Part shown: piece by piece, positions 16,101 through 27,874 of the stretch
How the letters are laid out: each line of letters opens with the position of its first letter
Numbering within the stretch: position 1 is the stretch's first letter
Origin: Phaseolus vulgaris
Taxonomy: Eukaryota > Streptophyta > Magnoliopsida > Fabales > Fabaceae
Direction: 5' to 3'
Assembly (NCBI RefSeq): GCF_000499845.2
Contig: NC_023749.2
Span: 43,024,177 to 43,088,176 of the forward strand
DNA length: 64,000 bases
Made by a program: the position numbers and the translations under genes
The notes under the pieces: model-generated
What the model was told of the DNA's origin: nothing
What the model saw: only the letters and a program-made list of their open reading frames with translations
Database searches by the model: none

Positions 16101-16561
16101 TTTCGTGAACATAATACTAAATCACCACCACCTCCATGACTTCACCATGACAAATGAGCTTCTCCGCATGTTCCTTTTTAAATAAAAGTTACAAAAGACT
16201 CTTTGAAATTTTGAAAAAGAGGTTCAAGTCACAAATGATCTGGTGGAGAAAGAATTAACCGCTGTTTTGGTTATCTCTAAATAAAAACCATTTTTGTTTC
16301 GGCTTTCTCTAAATTTTTTGGTTCTATTTTTTTTTTCTTTTGCACGGGCTTGGAGTTTGCGTGTCGGTTTAGAAAAAACTCTCTAAACAATACCTAGTCT
16401 ATCTTGTCGGTTTAGAAGAGTGCAAAAGTCTAATATTATTTATTATATATTATTTAATATTCTTAAAGATTAAAGATAATATTACAATTTTGAAGTAAAG
16501 GGAATTTGAATCCAGGTTCACTAGTTTCTGGGTTCAGTGACTACATACCATACTACATACC

Positions 16562-16713
16562 ATAACTAATATTATTATCAATAATAAAATTATTATTGAT
16601 ATTATTATAATTATTATTAGTTTTATTATTATTATTATTACTATTAATATTAATATTAAAAATATTATTTATATTATTAATATTATAATTATTAATATTA
16701 TTATTATTAGTAG
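16562..16713. repeat. ATT/TAA microsatellite (left)
   Basis: Imperfect run of ATT, TAT and TAA trinucleotides, with long uninterrupted pieces at about 16620-16650 and 16690-16710. It sits directly left of a more G+C-rich segment that is followed by a similar run at 17438. Confidence 0.8.
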
Positions 16714-17437
16714 TGTACTGACCAGTGCTCGACTCTTGGTATTATTTTTGTATGCTTGGTTCTTTGTGGTAAAGAGAGGTCAGCTCGGTCGTTGGGTCTG
16801 GGTGAGACCTGAGCAGATGACTCTTTATCAGGATAGGTCCAAAGCGCGTGGTAGGGTCGTTAGAGTAATTTTATATATATCCGCTTATAGATATGTTAGG
16901 GGCGGTGAATATAATGTTGTTATTAATTTACATGTTTGTTGTGAGTGTGACAATATTGTCTGTTGCATGTTTCTGTTGCATATTTATTACACGTGGCTAG
17001 TTGCTATAACCCTATTAAAATAAAGAGATGCATTGGTTAAAGAAAGGGGTCTGCGGATGACACCTGAAGATCATTGGTGCCCGTGACAGGTGGTTTCTCT
17101 GTTAGAGATAAAAGATGAACGTACTTAGAATATTTTCAGTTAAGATTTGCTTATCTCCAGGGAGAATGATGACATGTTGCATGTGCGACAATAAAGCGAT
17201 AGTAAGTCTCCAGGTAAAGGTTGTTATGTTTTTTATACACTTTTTTAACTGGTCACTTTTGGTGAGCCCTAACTGACTTGATCGTCGGAGTGTAATCAAC
17301 AGGTAGGACATCTTCTGTCTCAATGGAGCCTTATTCTGGTGCGACAAGGAGGCAAAGACTCAGTTCCAGAAGAGGTAGATACAAAAGGGGGTATTCAACC
17401 TAAAGTCAACTGGCAACTCAGTCAACCGACAAGAACA
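16714..17437. other. GC-richer 724-bp segment between two ATT microsatellites, possible LTR
   Basis: The segment begins TGTACTG and ends AAGAACA, so it has short TGT...ACA ends as an LTR would. It has no domain-bearing ORF. The flanks are both ATT microsatellite, which would mask a short target duplication, and I could not find a convincing one. Base composition differs clearly from the surroundings. Insertion of an LTR or other element into a microsatellite is an inference. Confidence 0.3.
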
Positions 17438-17456
17438 AATAATATTATTATTATTG

Positions 17457-17487
<31 letters not shown>

Positions 17488-17578
17488 AATTATTAATAAT
17501 AACATTATTAGAAATATTAATATTAATGTTAATGTTAATGTTAATTATAATAATAATAATAATTATTATTATAGAATT
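17438..17578. repeat. ATT/TAA microsatellite (right)
   Basis: Long run of ATT units at about 17442-17485, then TAATGT and TAA units to about 17575. The track also contains (TTAATG)n at about 17520-17545. Confidence 0.85.
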
Positions 17579-17584
17579 TACTAA

Positions 17585-17812
17585 CAGAATTTATGGATGA
17601 ATTTTAATTCGGGTCCAATTAGCGATGAATATTACCAATGTATAATATTAGTGTCAAATTATCAACATATTTTATCAATGAATATTCACATTCAAATTAA
17701 TTTTTGAATTTTCAGATCCGTTGGTAATTGGATCTGTCGATAATAAAATATTGCCGAAAAACATAAATTTGTCCTTAATTTTACATCGGTAATAAGTAAT
17801 TTTCTTGTAGTG
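17585..17812. mobile_element. CACTA-type transposon right end
   Basis: The string 'ttttcttgtagtg' ends at 17812. Read on the minus strand this is CACTACAAGAAAA, the canonical CACTA (En/Spm) terminus. Upstream are repeated words of the type 'atcggtaat', 'gatccgttggtaattg', as expected for subterminal repeats. LINE ORF1 coding begins immediately after this point, so the element appears to have inserted into a LINE copy. No transposase and no certain left end were seen. Confidence 0.55.
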
Positions 17813-17814
17813 TA

Positions 17815-18616
17815 GTTTCTTGTAATTTTGCTTTTCTTGAAGATATGAGGAGAGTTTTTGATGTTGGCTCATGGATTTTGGCTTTGGATATTCTAAGGGT
17901 CTTTGCATGGACCAAGATTTGTGTGCTTGCCACAATGAAACTCATTAAAGTGCAATCTTGGATGAGGATTCATGGGCTCCCCCTTAAATATTGGCAGTCG
18001 AAAGTCATCTTTTCCATAGCAAGAGAGATTAGTAACCCTCTTGTCCTTGATGATAGCACTATAAAGAAATCTAGAGGGTTTTTGACTAGAGTTATTATTG
18101 ACATTAATATGATATATGATTTGCCTAACTAGATTTGGTTGAGAGATCAAATTTTTCTTTCATTGTTGATCTTGAGTATGAAAAAATTTGTCACCCTTTT
18201 GCACCTCTTGCAATATGATTGGTCATGATTTTTGTAACTGTAGAAGGAAAAAAATGGTATCAAGATTGATGTTATTCTAGGTAAAGAGGGTATTCCTGCA
18301 AAACTATTTTATGCCACCAAGATACAAAATGCTCCCAGCTCTAATGATCCTAAAGATTTGGCTATACCTAAAAAGTATAACCCATCTTTCTCTCAAGAAG
18401 TTGATACTCATGAAAAGGAAAAGGCTGACATCGATGTTGGTCAAGAAGTTGCTACAGAGGAGCCCTTGGTTTTTTCTATTGCTGCTAAAATGGGTTTTGA
18501 TTCTGATATGCAGAATGATGAGTTCGCTCATATGCCTCCTTTGGATAGTGTTCATGAATCTAATAATCTTGATCTACACAAAGGAGATCTATATATCCCT
18601 AATAACTCTAATATCA
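17815..18616 (+). pseudogene. LINE ORF1 remnant (DUF4283-type gag-like protein)
   Basis: Translation gives LEDMRRVFDVGSW, then VQSWMRIHGLPLKYWQSKV, and SNPLVLDDSTIKKSRGF at about 17840-18090. These match the DUF4283/zinc-knuckle type ORF1 protein of plant L1-like LINEs. A stop at about 18130 and later frame changes break it. A downstream low-complexity tail continues in another frame to about 18616 (PPLDSVHESNNLDLHKG). There is no endonuclease or RT after it. Family assignment is from the motif W.R..GLP..YW; I am fairly sure of it. Confidence 0.7.
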
Positions 18617-18959
18617 ACAGGTAATAAGAAAATTTCTCACAACTTTGAATACCCTAAAACAAAAGGAAAATAGTAGTTTTAGAAATAAAAATCTACAAGG
18701 ATAGTGAAATCAACTTTCTCACTGAGGTTTAGTGTTGAGGAGGTCAATGATTAGCTTCATCGCCTTTGCTTAGGGCAGATCGCTATTTTAGCTTCACGAT
18801 TTTAAGTTATGGGCACACCACTATTTCAGCTAAAAGTTTAGGGAAACTCAGATTTTGGGCAATGACTTAGGTTTCCAAAAAGAAACATAATGGCTCTGAA
18901 TAATGGCACTGAAGATAACCTTTACAAATTTATTTTTTTATTAATAATTTATAAAATAA

Positions 18960-19262
18960 TCTGTTTTTAACACATGTATGTAATAGATGTCTTCCTTTAC
19001 ATACGAATTAACTTATTGTTACATACAAATTTCAGCCTTCGAAAATGTTCTCATCCCAGCACACTAACTTTACATACGAATTCTTTCTACGTTTAAGTTA
19101 AACAAAATTTATTTAATGTTAGATATAAAATAATCAATACGCATAAGCAATTCACATAGGGATCTAATTCCGTATGTAACATCCGTATGTAACTCACGTA
19201 TTGCTTATGGATTTAGATCCGTATGTAAATATCAATGGGTAATAAGAAAATTTCTTGTAGTG
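18960..19262. mobile_element. Second CACTA-type right end with subterminal repeats
   Basis: 'ttcttgtagtg' ends at about 19262, again CACTACAAGAA on the minus strand. Upstream, at 18990-19220, the word ACATACG or its complement CGTATGT occurs about five times in both orientations, as CACTA subterminal repeats do. The left limit is unclear: a stretch at about 18610-18640 repeats the sequence found just inside the right end. Confidence 0.55.
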
Positions 19263-19289
19263 ATAGTCCTTCCCAGAGTCCTGATGATT

Positions 19290-19460
19290 ACCGTAGTCAC
19301 CACAATGCAAAATGATGAGTTTTTTTATATGCCTCCCTTGGAAAGTGTTCATGAATCTAATCATCTTGATCTACACAAAGGAGATCTACATATCCCTAAT
19401 AACTCTAATATCTTGGTTGAGAAGTCTCATACTAAGTCTGATGCTCTTCCATGGTGAAAT
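19290..19460 (+). repeat. Partial duplicate of the LINE ORF1 tail
   Basis: Bases about 19303-19415 repeat 18510-18615 with a few differences (PPLESVHESNHLDLHKG versus PPLDSVHESNNLDLHKG). The two copies flank the CACTA-like end. The frame is short and closed, so this is a repeat fragment and not a gene. Confidence 0.75.
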
Positions 19461-19464
19461 AAGT

Positions 19465-21440
19465 TATTGATATTATTATTTTTGAGGATTATGGCAGATT
19501 CGAGATCTGGAAGTGGATAAAGAGGACTAAATCTTTCATATGATTGCCTCATGTAATTGTATAACAAATTGCAAAGGAGAGGAGACAGGTTGACGTGGAT
19601 CCTTGTTAGTAAGGCGTCAGGCCCAAATGTTGTTATGTTTAGGAGCCATTTGAGACTCATAGCTCAACGCCATGTTTATATTGTCATTCCATCATGGGAT
19701 GAGGTTGAAGTTACAAACAAGAATCTCATGTGGTGGGATATTTAGGTATATGAACATCCGTTCAACACCTTCTAAGTTCATTTTTTTTATTAACCTAGTT
19801 AATAAATTGATTACCGTTTAATATTTTATTTGTATAATAAAGTTTTTGACATTCCTAACTTGAGGTGGTGAGGAAGAAGATCTTATCTTTCATTTCCACA
19901 AGACGAAGAGACTTCAAGACTTTCTTTACACAAGAGTATGTGTTAAAAAGATAGGCCAAGTTAAAGAGCGGGTGAATTGAACTTTCACAAATTTTATAAA
20001 AAAATTAGATTAACATGAAATTCTTAAAAGATCAATTGATTAAAATATTAGCAAATGACCAATTAACTGATTAAAATTTTAATTGATTAACAAACTCACA
20101 CAATCAATCAATTAAATTTATTTTGTCAAAATATCAACAAGTTAAATTCACAAAAACTCAAGAATCAAATGAAGATCACTATGCAAAACCTAAAAGAGAG
20201 ATAGAAGGAAAATCACACAACAATTTTTATATTGTTTCACCCATCCTTAAGAGCTATCAAGTTTCCTAGTCACACTAGTTGAGATTCCACTAAGTAACAA
20301 TATTTTACAATACAAGACAACCAAGAACACATCTCTTGAACCCTACAAGAGTGTTCTACAATCAAACAATTCAATACACAATAGAAATTAGAAACCCTAT
20401 TTAAATTCACACAAAAGTATAAGAAAGATTTAGAATGAGAAAGAATACACCTAAGTTTTACTATAGAAGCATCAGGTTCTGGAAAAACTTAGAATAGGAT
20501 CTCCACCAACACAAAAGTGATCGAAGAACACACAAATTTTCTCCAAGATTTAAAAGCTCAGTTTGTAATTATTTTCTTGTGCTTAGAAGGATTCAAAATC
20601 TATCCTTTTTTTTTTCTAAAATCAAAAGTTCTGAAAACTGATTTTTATACCTAAAAACAGTTTTACTTAAAACTGAAACTGTCAATTTCAACCGATTAAA
20701 ACTTCATTTTAATTTGTTGATTTCACTTAAAGTGAAAACAATAAACTAATTCAAGTTTTCAATCTATTAAAACTAAATCCTTTGAAATACTTAAAGAATT
20801 TCAATCAGTTAAAATATTTACTTCAGCCTTAAAGACTTTAGTTAAGAATATTTTAACAGATTAAAGTACCAATTCAACCTATTAAAATTCTGTTAACATT
20901 ATCAACAAGTTCTAAACAGTTTAAAACATTTTTAAAGCTTTCTTGGATCAATTAAGTTTGGAAAGAAACAAATACAAACTCATTACATCGAAATTAGATG
21001 TACACACACTAAGAAAAACTAGTCTTCATTCTTCATGTGATAATCAACTCCAAACTTCACATGGTTTTTTATGCATCAAATACAACTTAGTGCAATCTTT
21101 AATTCCAATATTATGTGTTTGGACAGTTTAAATATGAAAGTCCCTGTTTGAGGTGCCAATTTACTGACAAGGACTAGATGTGATTTTGTGTCAATCGGTT
21201 GGATTCCTCTTGACATGTTAGTTGTTAAACGAATCTTGTAATTACAAAAATATGTACTTATACTTTTTTGTAGTCTCATTTTCTTATTTGCATTGTAGGA
21301 TAAAAGAATAGCAAAAGACCTTTTCTTTATTTTCTTTTCTATCTCTGGGATTAAACCTCTTATTCCTCCTAAGGTTTTCATGCTTCCTCAAAGTTCTCTT
21401 GAACTTGTTTGTAAGAAAGGAAAGTTCTTCATCAACTTTA
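19465..21440. other. LTR-like AT-rich sequence before element A
   Basis: No gene is supported. From about 19960 to 20940 the sequence carries many copies of ATTGATTAAAA-type words, and a stretch 'gggtgaattgaac' at about 19970 that resembles the inner edge of a copia LTR on the minus strand. I read this as a decayed LTR but cannot fix its ends. Confidence 0.35.
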
Positions 21441-23023
21441 TGTTGAAGCTGGAGGAAGCTTCTTCCCTACCAAGGCTTGATGTGTGTTTGATGAAGAAAA
21501 TAGCTTGAGTGCTTTGAAGATTGTAATAGGTTTTTAGATTCGTTTGTAATTAGGCTTGTAATTGTGTAAGGTTGCCTTTTGCTGTATAACCCATCCTAGA
21601 TGCCTAACCAAGTCTAGATCAAGCACATGATGTGGTTAAATGGTTTTTGAAAAGCTTTTAAAAATGCTCTTAAAAGATTTAAATCAGTACAAAAATAAAT
21701 CTGTTTTATGGAGAAAGAATCAGTTTATTTCTTCTCTGTTAAAAGGCTTTTCTAAAATTCTGTTAGGGCACCACAGGCAAAGCTTAGTTCGTTATTTCAG
21801 TTACGCTGAGCTGGCCTGTTTGCTATATTTTAATCTGTTTCTCTATGAAAGAACAGGTTTACTCTTTGGTCAGCTGAAAGGTTTTTCACAAGTTAGTTAG
21901 GGCACCAAAGGTACAACTCAGACAGTTATTTCAGTTAGCTGAGTTGGCGGTTTTCACAAAATAAATCTGTTAAGTTCAAAAATGAATCTGTTGTTTTCAT
22001 AACTGCTTTTCAACTGTTTTTTGAAAAGAGGTTAGAAACTGTTTTCTATATAAAGAAAAGTCTCTCTCACATGAAAAGGAGCTGAGCAATTACATTTTTG
22101 ACAGAGATCAAACAATTTCCATGTGAGAAGAAGGATTGAAAGATTTTTGAAAGGTTTTCCAAAGAGATTTTCAAGTGTGCTTGTTCTAAGAAACCTTTGA
22201 TCTTGGTGAAGGTGTTGGTGCAGTTCTGCAGCAAATTGAACTACTGGTTTTGAGTTCTTGCATCTTCTTTTCAGGTGTAATCTTTCCTTTATTCTGGTTT
22301 GTAAAGGTATAAGTGTTAGTCACTCCTTGATAGGGTTTCTTGGAGTGCAAGGTGTGCTGAAATAGGGTTTTTCAGCATTGATTGTATTGTTCTTGTAGTG
22401 TTCAAGAACTGTTGTGTTTGTAAGTAATTGGTACTGTTTTAGTGGATTCCACCTTGGGGTAAGGTGAGACTGGACGTAGCTCTGTATGAATGAACCAGTA
22501 TAAAAACTTGTGTGCCTTTTCTTCTCATCCCTGCACTCATTTCTGGTTTTGCTTAATTCTGTCAAGAACTAAATCTGTTCTTTTGAAATTGAATCTGTTA
22601 ATTATGGGTTTAAGTAAGAACTGTTCTTCCTGATTTGTTAAAGCTTTCTAATCACAAACAAGGCAGTTGTATATGATGGTCTAAGTGATCTGTGAACAAA
22701 CAGTCTATTCATTAAAATCTAAGAAAGAATCATTCTCCTTAGAACCTTGTGTTGAGTAAATTTGTTTGATTTCTAAGCATAGCTGTATCCTTCATCCTCA
22801 TAATATTCAGCTGATCTGACTCTGTTATAATCTTCTATTAATCACAATTTTATATTGAACAAGTTCAAATTGTGCTAGACTGCTCTGAAGAATCAATCTG
22901 TTTCATGTAAAAACAATCTGTTCTTTTTGTCTCTGGTATACTGAAAATTGTGTGTTCTTGCAAGAATTTTATAAGCTCAATTCACCCCTCCCCTCTTGAA
23001 CTTAGACACTAATAGACCCAACA
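21441..23023 (+). repeat. 5' LTR of element A
   Basis: Starts TGTTGAAG, like the element B LTRs, and ends CCCAACA directly before the primer-binding site. It is about 1.58 kb and carries many AATCTGTT words. The body has diverged strongly from the B LTRs; the first and last tens of bases and the layout are shared. Confidence 0.75.
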
Positions 23024-23024
23024 A

Positions 23025-23038
23025 TTGGTATCAAGAGC
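23025..23038 (+). promoter_or_regulatory. Primer-binding site of element A
   Basis: TTGGTATCAAGAGC directly follows the LTR. It matches the initiator-tRNA-Met complement used by plant copia elements (TGGTATCAGAGC) with one extra A. Confidence 0.8.
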
Positions 23039-23070
23039 TATGGCTTGTATTTTGCTCAAGTGTATGCATG

Positions 23071-24738
23071 ATGTCTGAGTTTAAAATGCCTTTTGCTGAA
23101 GGTGCGTCTATTAATAAACCTCCTATGTTTGGTGGTGTTAACTATGCTTTCTGGAAAATCAGGATGAAGATCTTTATGGAGTCTATTGACATGGGAATCT
23201 GGGATGCAGTGGTCAGTGGACCTTTTATACCTATGCTGGTTGTCAAAGATGAAACAATAAAGAAGCCTTGGTCTGAATGGAGTGAAACTGAGAAGAAGAA
23301 GGCCCAATATGACTCTTTAGCCAAGAATATCATTACCTCTGCACTGAACATGAATGAGTTCTTTAGAGTCTCTCAATGTAACTCAGCCAAAGAGATGTGG
23401 GATGTACTAGAGGTGACTCATGAAGGAACTAATGATGTGAAACGGGCAAGGAAGCACTCACTAATTCAGGAGTACGAGCTGTTCAAAATGCAATTAGAAG
23501 AAAGTATTGCAGATGTGCAGAAACGATTTACACACATTGTAAATCACCTCACTGGCTTCGGTAAAGTCTTTGACAAGGAAGAGCTTAACATAAAGGTACT
23601 AAAATGCCTTGATAGGAGCTGGCAGCCTAAGGTAACAGCAATCTCAGAATCCAGAGATTTATCCAAGATGTCCATTGCTGCACTTTTTGGAAAGCTGATA
23701 GAGCATGAAATAGAGCTGAAGAGATTGAAAGAACAAGAAACAGTGGAGAAGAAGGCCAAAGGAATTGCTTTGAAAACTACCATGGAACATGATACAAGTG
23801 AGGAAGAAGTTGATCCTGAACATGATGAGACCGTGAGTCTGCTCACCAGAAAATTCAGCAGGTTTCTTAGAAAGAAAAACCGTGACAGAACTCAGCAAAG
23901 AAAGAGGTATTCCAAACAACCTATTGATTCAAATTCTTCCAATTACACGTGCTTTGGATGTGGTAAACCAGGTCATATAAAAGCTGATTGTCCAAACAAT
24001 CAAAATAAAGAAAAATCAGCAAGCAAGAAGAGTGACAAAGGCAAAGGTAGAAGAGCATACATCTCATGGGAAGATAATGATGTATCCTCATCTAGTAGTT
24101 CCTCAACTGAAAGTGAAGAAGAAAATATGTGCTTCATGGTGAATGATGAAGGATCCAACTCTGACTCAGTAAGTGATTTTTCCACTGATTCTGAAAACTA
24201 TGATCAGCTGTTAATAGCTTTTAAGGACACACATGATGAAGCAAACAGGTTGGCTATAATGTGCAACAGATTGAATAGAATAAATAGGGTACTTGAACCT
24301 AAGGTAAAAGCTCTTGAAGAAGAATTGCACAAAGCGAAAACTGAATTGGTTAGCCTTGAATTAACATGTCTGCATGCATCAATTAAAACCTGTGATAATT
24401 GTAAGAAGCTGGAAAAACAAGTTGAATATTTGTTAAAAACGCTTTCAAATTTCACTAAAGGAAGAGAAAATCTTGAAACCTTATTAGGTTCACAGAATGA
24501 TGTTTTCAATAAAAATGGTCTAGGATATAATCTTGGAATGAAAAGTAATGTGAAAAAGCTGTCCAGTTTCTTTGTTCCTTCCAAAACGGGTTTTTCCTCT
24601 TTTAGTGATTCAAAAACAATGCATACTGCAACATGTTTTTATTGTATGAAATCTGGTCATGTATCTAGAACATGTAAAGCTAGGAGGTACTTTGTTCCTA
24701 AAGGATTGGCCAAATGGCTTCCTAAGGAAAGGTCTTAA
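23071..24738 (+). CDS. Gag of element A
   Basis: Capsid/nucleocapsid protein of the copia element, 555 aa from the ATG at 23071 (an ATG also lies one codon earlier). The start is chosen because element B begins MSEF at the same place. The N-terminal third is the copia gag fold (MFGGVNYAFWKIRMKIFMES, then EMWDVLEVTHEGT). A CCHC zinc knuckle CFGCGKPGHIKADC lies at about residue 295. It is followed by an acidic, serine-rich stretch and a predicted coiled coil (LEPKVKALEEELHKAKTEL). A second CCHC knuckle, CFYCMKSGHVSRTC, is near the C-terminus. The reading frame is open. It ends in a stop 60 bp before the protease region, in the same frame as pol. Confidence 0.88.
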   Translation: MSEFKMPFAEGASINKPPMFGGVNYAFWKIRMKIFMESIDMGIWDAVVSGPFIPMLVVKDETIKKPWSEWSETEKKKAQYDSLAKNIITSALNMNEFFRVSQCNSAKEMWDVLEVTHEGTNDVKRARKHSLIQEYELFKMQLEESIADVQKRFTHIVNHLTGFGKVFDKEELNIKVLKCLDRSWQPKVTAISESRDLSKMSIAALFGKLIEHEIELKRLKEQETVEKKAKGIALKTTMEHDTSEEEVDPEHDETVSLLTRKFSRFLRKKNRDRTQQRKRYSKQPIDSNSSNYTCFGCGKPGHIKADCPNNQNKEKSASKKSDKGKGRRAYISWEDNDVSSSSSSSTESEEENMCFMVNDEGSNSDSVSDFSTDSENYDQLLIAFKDTHDEANRLAIMCNRLNRINRVLEPKVKALEEELHKAKTELVSLELTCLHASIKTCDNCKKLEKQVEYLLKTLSNFTKGRENLETLLGSQNDVFNKNGLGYNLGMKSNVKKLSSFFVPSKTGFSSFSDSKTMHTATCFYCMKSGHVSRTCKARRYFVPKGLAKWLPKERS

Positions 24739-24786
24739 TCATGTTGGACCCTACACTAAAGGGGTACCATATGTGCTAAATCTGTT

Positions 24787-27700
24787 TTGTTGCAGAAAAA
24801 CAGCAGGAAAAACCAGTGGTACCTAGACAGTGGCTGCTCAAAGCACATGACTGGTGATGTGACTCAGTTCATAAATCTGAAACTCAAAGCTGAAGGGCAT
24901 GTCACATATGGAGATAACAATAGAGGAAAAATTCTTGGAAGAGGAGATGTTGGTACTAAAGACTCAACCACTATTGAGAATGTCCTATATGTTGAAGGGC
25001 TAAAACATAGTCTTCTAAGCATTAGCCAGCTGTGTGACAAGGGGTACAAGGTCAATTTCGAAGCCAACACTTGTACAATTTCAAATGAAAATTCTGGTAA
25101 GGTGCTGTTCACTGGAAAAAGGGTAAACAACATCTATCTCTTAGACATTATAAAGAGTTGTTCTGAAAATGAGTGTTTGTTATCTAAAAATGATGAGTCA
25201 TGCTTGTGGCATAGGAGGCTAGCTCATGTTCACACAAATCACTTGAATAAGCTAAGGTCTAAGGAACTTGTTTCTGGTTTACCAAACATAAAATTTCAAA
25301 ATAAAAGATTGTGTGATGCTTGTGAAAAAGGGAAAACAGATTAGAACTACCTTTAAATCAAAAGATATGGTTTCTTCAAATAAAGCTTTGGATGTTTTGC
25401 ATATGGACTTGTTTGGACCATCTAGGACTGCTAGCTTAGCTGGAAATTACTATGCTTCGGTGATTGTTGATGACTTTTCAAGATATACATGGACTTTGTT
25501 TCTTGCTTCTAAAAATGATGCATATAAAGCCTTTAAGAAACTAGCTAAGGTTCTGCATAATGAAAATGAAAATAGGATAAAACAGATTCGTAGTGATCAT
25601 GGGGGAGAATTTCAAAATGCAAAGCTTGATAAATATTGTGAAAAACATGGGATCATACATAGTTATTCTGCTCCTAGGACACCACAACAAAATGGTGTTG
25701 TTGAAAGAAAGAATAGATCACTAGAAGAGTTAGCTAGGACTATGCTAAATGAATCTGGTTTACCTAAATACTTTTGGGCTGATGCTGTATACACTGCTTC
25801 TTATGTGCTTAACAGAACATTGATTAGACCAATTCTTAAGAAAACTCCCTATGAATTGTATAAAGGTAGGAAGCCTAGCATTAGTCATCTTAGGATGTTT
25901 GGCTGCAAATGCTTTGTTTTAAATAATGGTAAAAATAATCTGGGGAAATTTGATCCTAAATCAGATGAAGGAATTCATATTGGTTATGCTATAAATGGTC
26001 ATGCTTATAGAGTGTATAACAAAAGATTGCTTGCAGTTGTAGAATCTATACATGTTGTGTTTGATGAAACAGATTTTTCTGTGCCCAAATCTGTTCTGGA
26101 TGAACCTGGTATGGATGATTTAAGAACCATTTTGCAACAGAATCAATCTAGTGAGCTTGATGCAACTAATTCAAATTCTATCAAAGAATCTATTGTGAAT
26201 GCAGGACTGCCTAAAGAATGGAAGACTCCAAGGGATCTCACTCTTGATAATGTAATTGGTAAAATTGAGAAAGGAGTTTCAACAAGGAATTCACTCAACA
26301 ATTTCTGCAGAACAGTGGCTTTTGTGTCACAGATTGAGCCTAAAAGTCTGGAAGAAGCATTGCAAGACAGCAATTGGATAACAGCAATGCAGGAAGAGTT
26401 GAACCAGTTTGAATACAATGAAGTATGGACCTTGGTTCCAAGAAAGCATGAGATGAATATCATAGGAACCAAGTGGGTGTACAGTAACAAGATGGATGAA
26501 CATGGAGCTATCACTAGAAATAAAGCAAGGCTGGTTGCTAAAGGTTATAACCAAGAAGAAGGGATTGATTTTGGTGAAACTTATGCACCAGTAGCACGTC
26601 TTGAAGCTATCAGATTACTTCTAGCATTTTCCAGCATACAAGGTTTCAAGCTGTTTCAAATGGATGTTAAGAGTGCATTTCTAAATGGCTACATCAATGA
26701 AGAGGTGTTTGTATCTCAGCCTCCAAGGTTTGAAGATCACAAAAATCCAGAACATGTGTACATGCTTAAGAAGGCCTTATATGGATTGAAGCAAGCACCT
26801 AGGCAATGGTATGAGAGACTCAGTGAGTTTCTGCTCTCTCAAAGGTATAACCGTGGCAATTCTGATAAAACTCTATTCATAAAGAAGAAAAGAGAAGATA
26901 TTATCCTTGTACAAGTATATGTGGATGATATCATCTTTGGGGCCACAAATGAAGAAATGTGTGAAGCTTTTGTTGCTGCAATGAAGAGTGAATTTGAGAT
27001 GTCAATGTTAGGGGAAATGAATTTCTTCCTTGGTTTACAAGTAAAACAACTCAAAGATGGAATTTTCATAAATCAAGCAAAGTATTGCAAGGAGTTGCTT
27101 AAGAAGTTTGATATGGATCAATGCAAAGCAATCAGCACTCCTATTTCAACAAGCTGCCAGCTGGATCAAAATTTGGCAGGAAAATCAGTGGATCAAACTA
27201 AGTACAGGGGTTTGATTGGTTCTTTACTATACTTAACTGCTAGCAGGCCTGATATTATGTTTGTTGTGTGCTTATGTGCTAGATATCAATCTGATCCAAA
27301 GGAATCACACTACAATGCAGCAAAGAGAATTTTGAAATACTTGCAAGGATCTAAAGATGTTGGATTATGGTATCCTAACAATGTATCTTTAAGCTTGACT
27401 GGTTTTTCAAATTCTGATTTTGCAGGTTGCAAAGTTGATAGGAAGAGCACAAGTGGGACTTGTCACATGCTTGGATCAAGTCTCATCTCTTGGCATTGCA
27501 AGAAGCAAGCTTGTGTTGTTCTCTCCACAGCAGAGGCAGAATACATAGCTGTTGGAAGTTGTTGTGCTCAAACCTTATGGCTAAGGCAACAGCTAAGTGA
27601 TTTTGGAATTTTGTTAAACAAGATCCCTATAAACTGTGATAATACTAGTGCCATAAATCTGTCTAAGAATCCTGTCATGCACTCAAGGACTAAACATATT

Positions 27701-27874
27701 GAAATTAGACATCACTTTCTAAGAGAACATATAGCTAATGGAACTTGTGATATACAATTCATTGGTACTGAATTTCAACTAGCTAATCTATTCACTAAAC
27801 CACTTGCTAAAGACAGGTTTTACTTTCTTCTAAATGAATTGGGTATTATTAGCTTAAATTGTCCTCTGCAGTGA
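24787..27874 (+). pseudogene. Pol of element A (protease-integrase-RT-RNase H), one frameshift
   Basis: The retropepsin region (WYLDSGCSKHMTGD) is followed by the pre-integrase zinc finger (LWHRRLAHVHTNHLNKL). The integrase core keeps all three acidic residues (MDLFGP, RSDHGGEF, VVERKNR). The RT runs from KWVYSNKMDEHG through FQMDVKSAFLNG to the catalytic YVDD at about 26920. RNase H has STAEAEYIAVG and DNTSAINL, and the end has HSRTKHIEIRHHF and LFTKPLAKDRF. A single extra A in the run near 25336 moves the frame between the pre-integrase part (closed at 25344) and the integrase; otherwise the coding is open to 27874. Gag and pol are separated by two in-frame stops (24736 and about 24757). 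Immediately upstream of pol is 'tctgttttgttgcag', which looks like a splice acceptor. Confidence 0.85.

Noticed and set aside
17345..17584. ORF rich in Ile and Asn
   Set aside because: It is a translation of ATT/AAT microsatellite sequence.
26143..26514. 123-codon minus-strand ORF in element A
   Set aside because: It is an antisense shadow of the pol linker and RT start.
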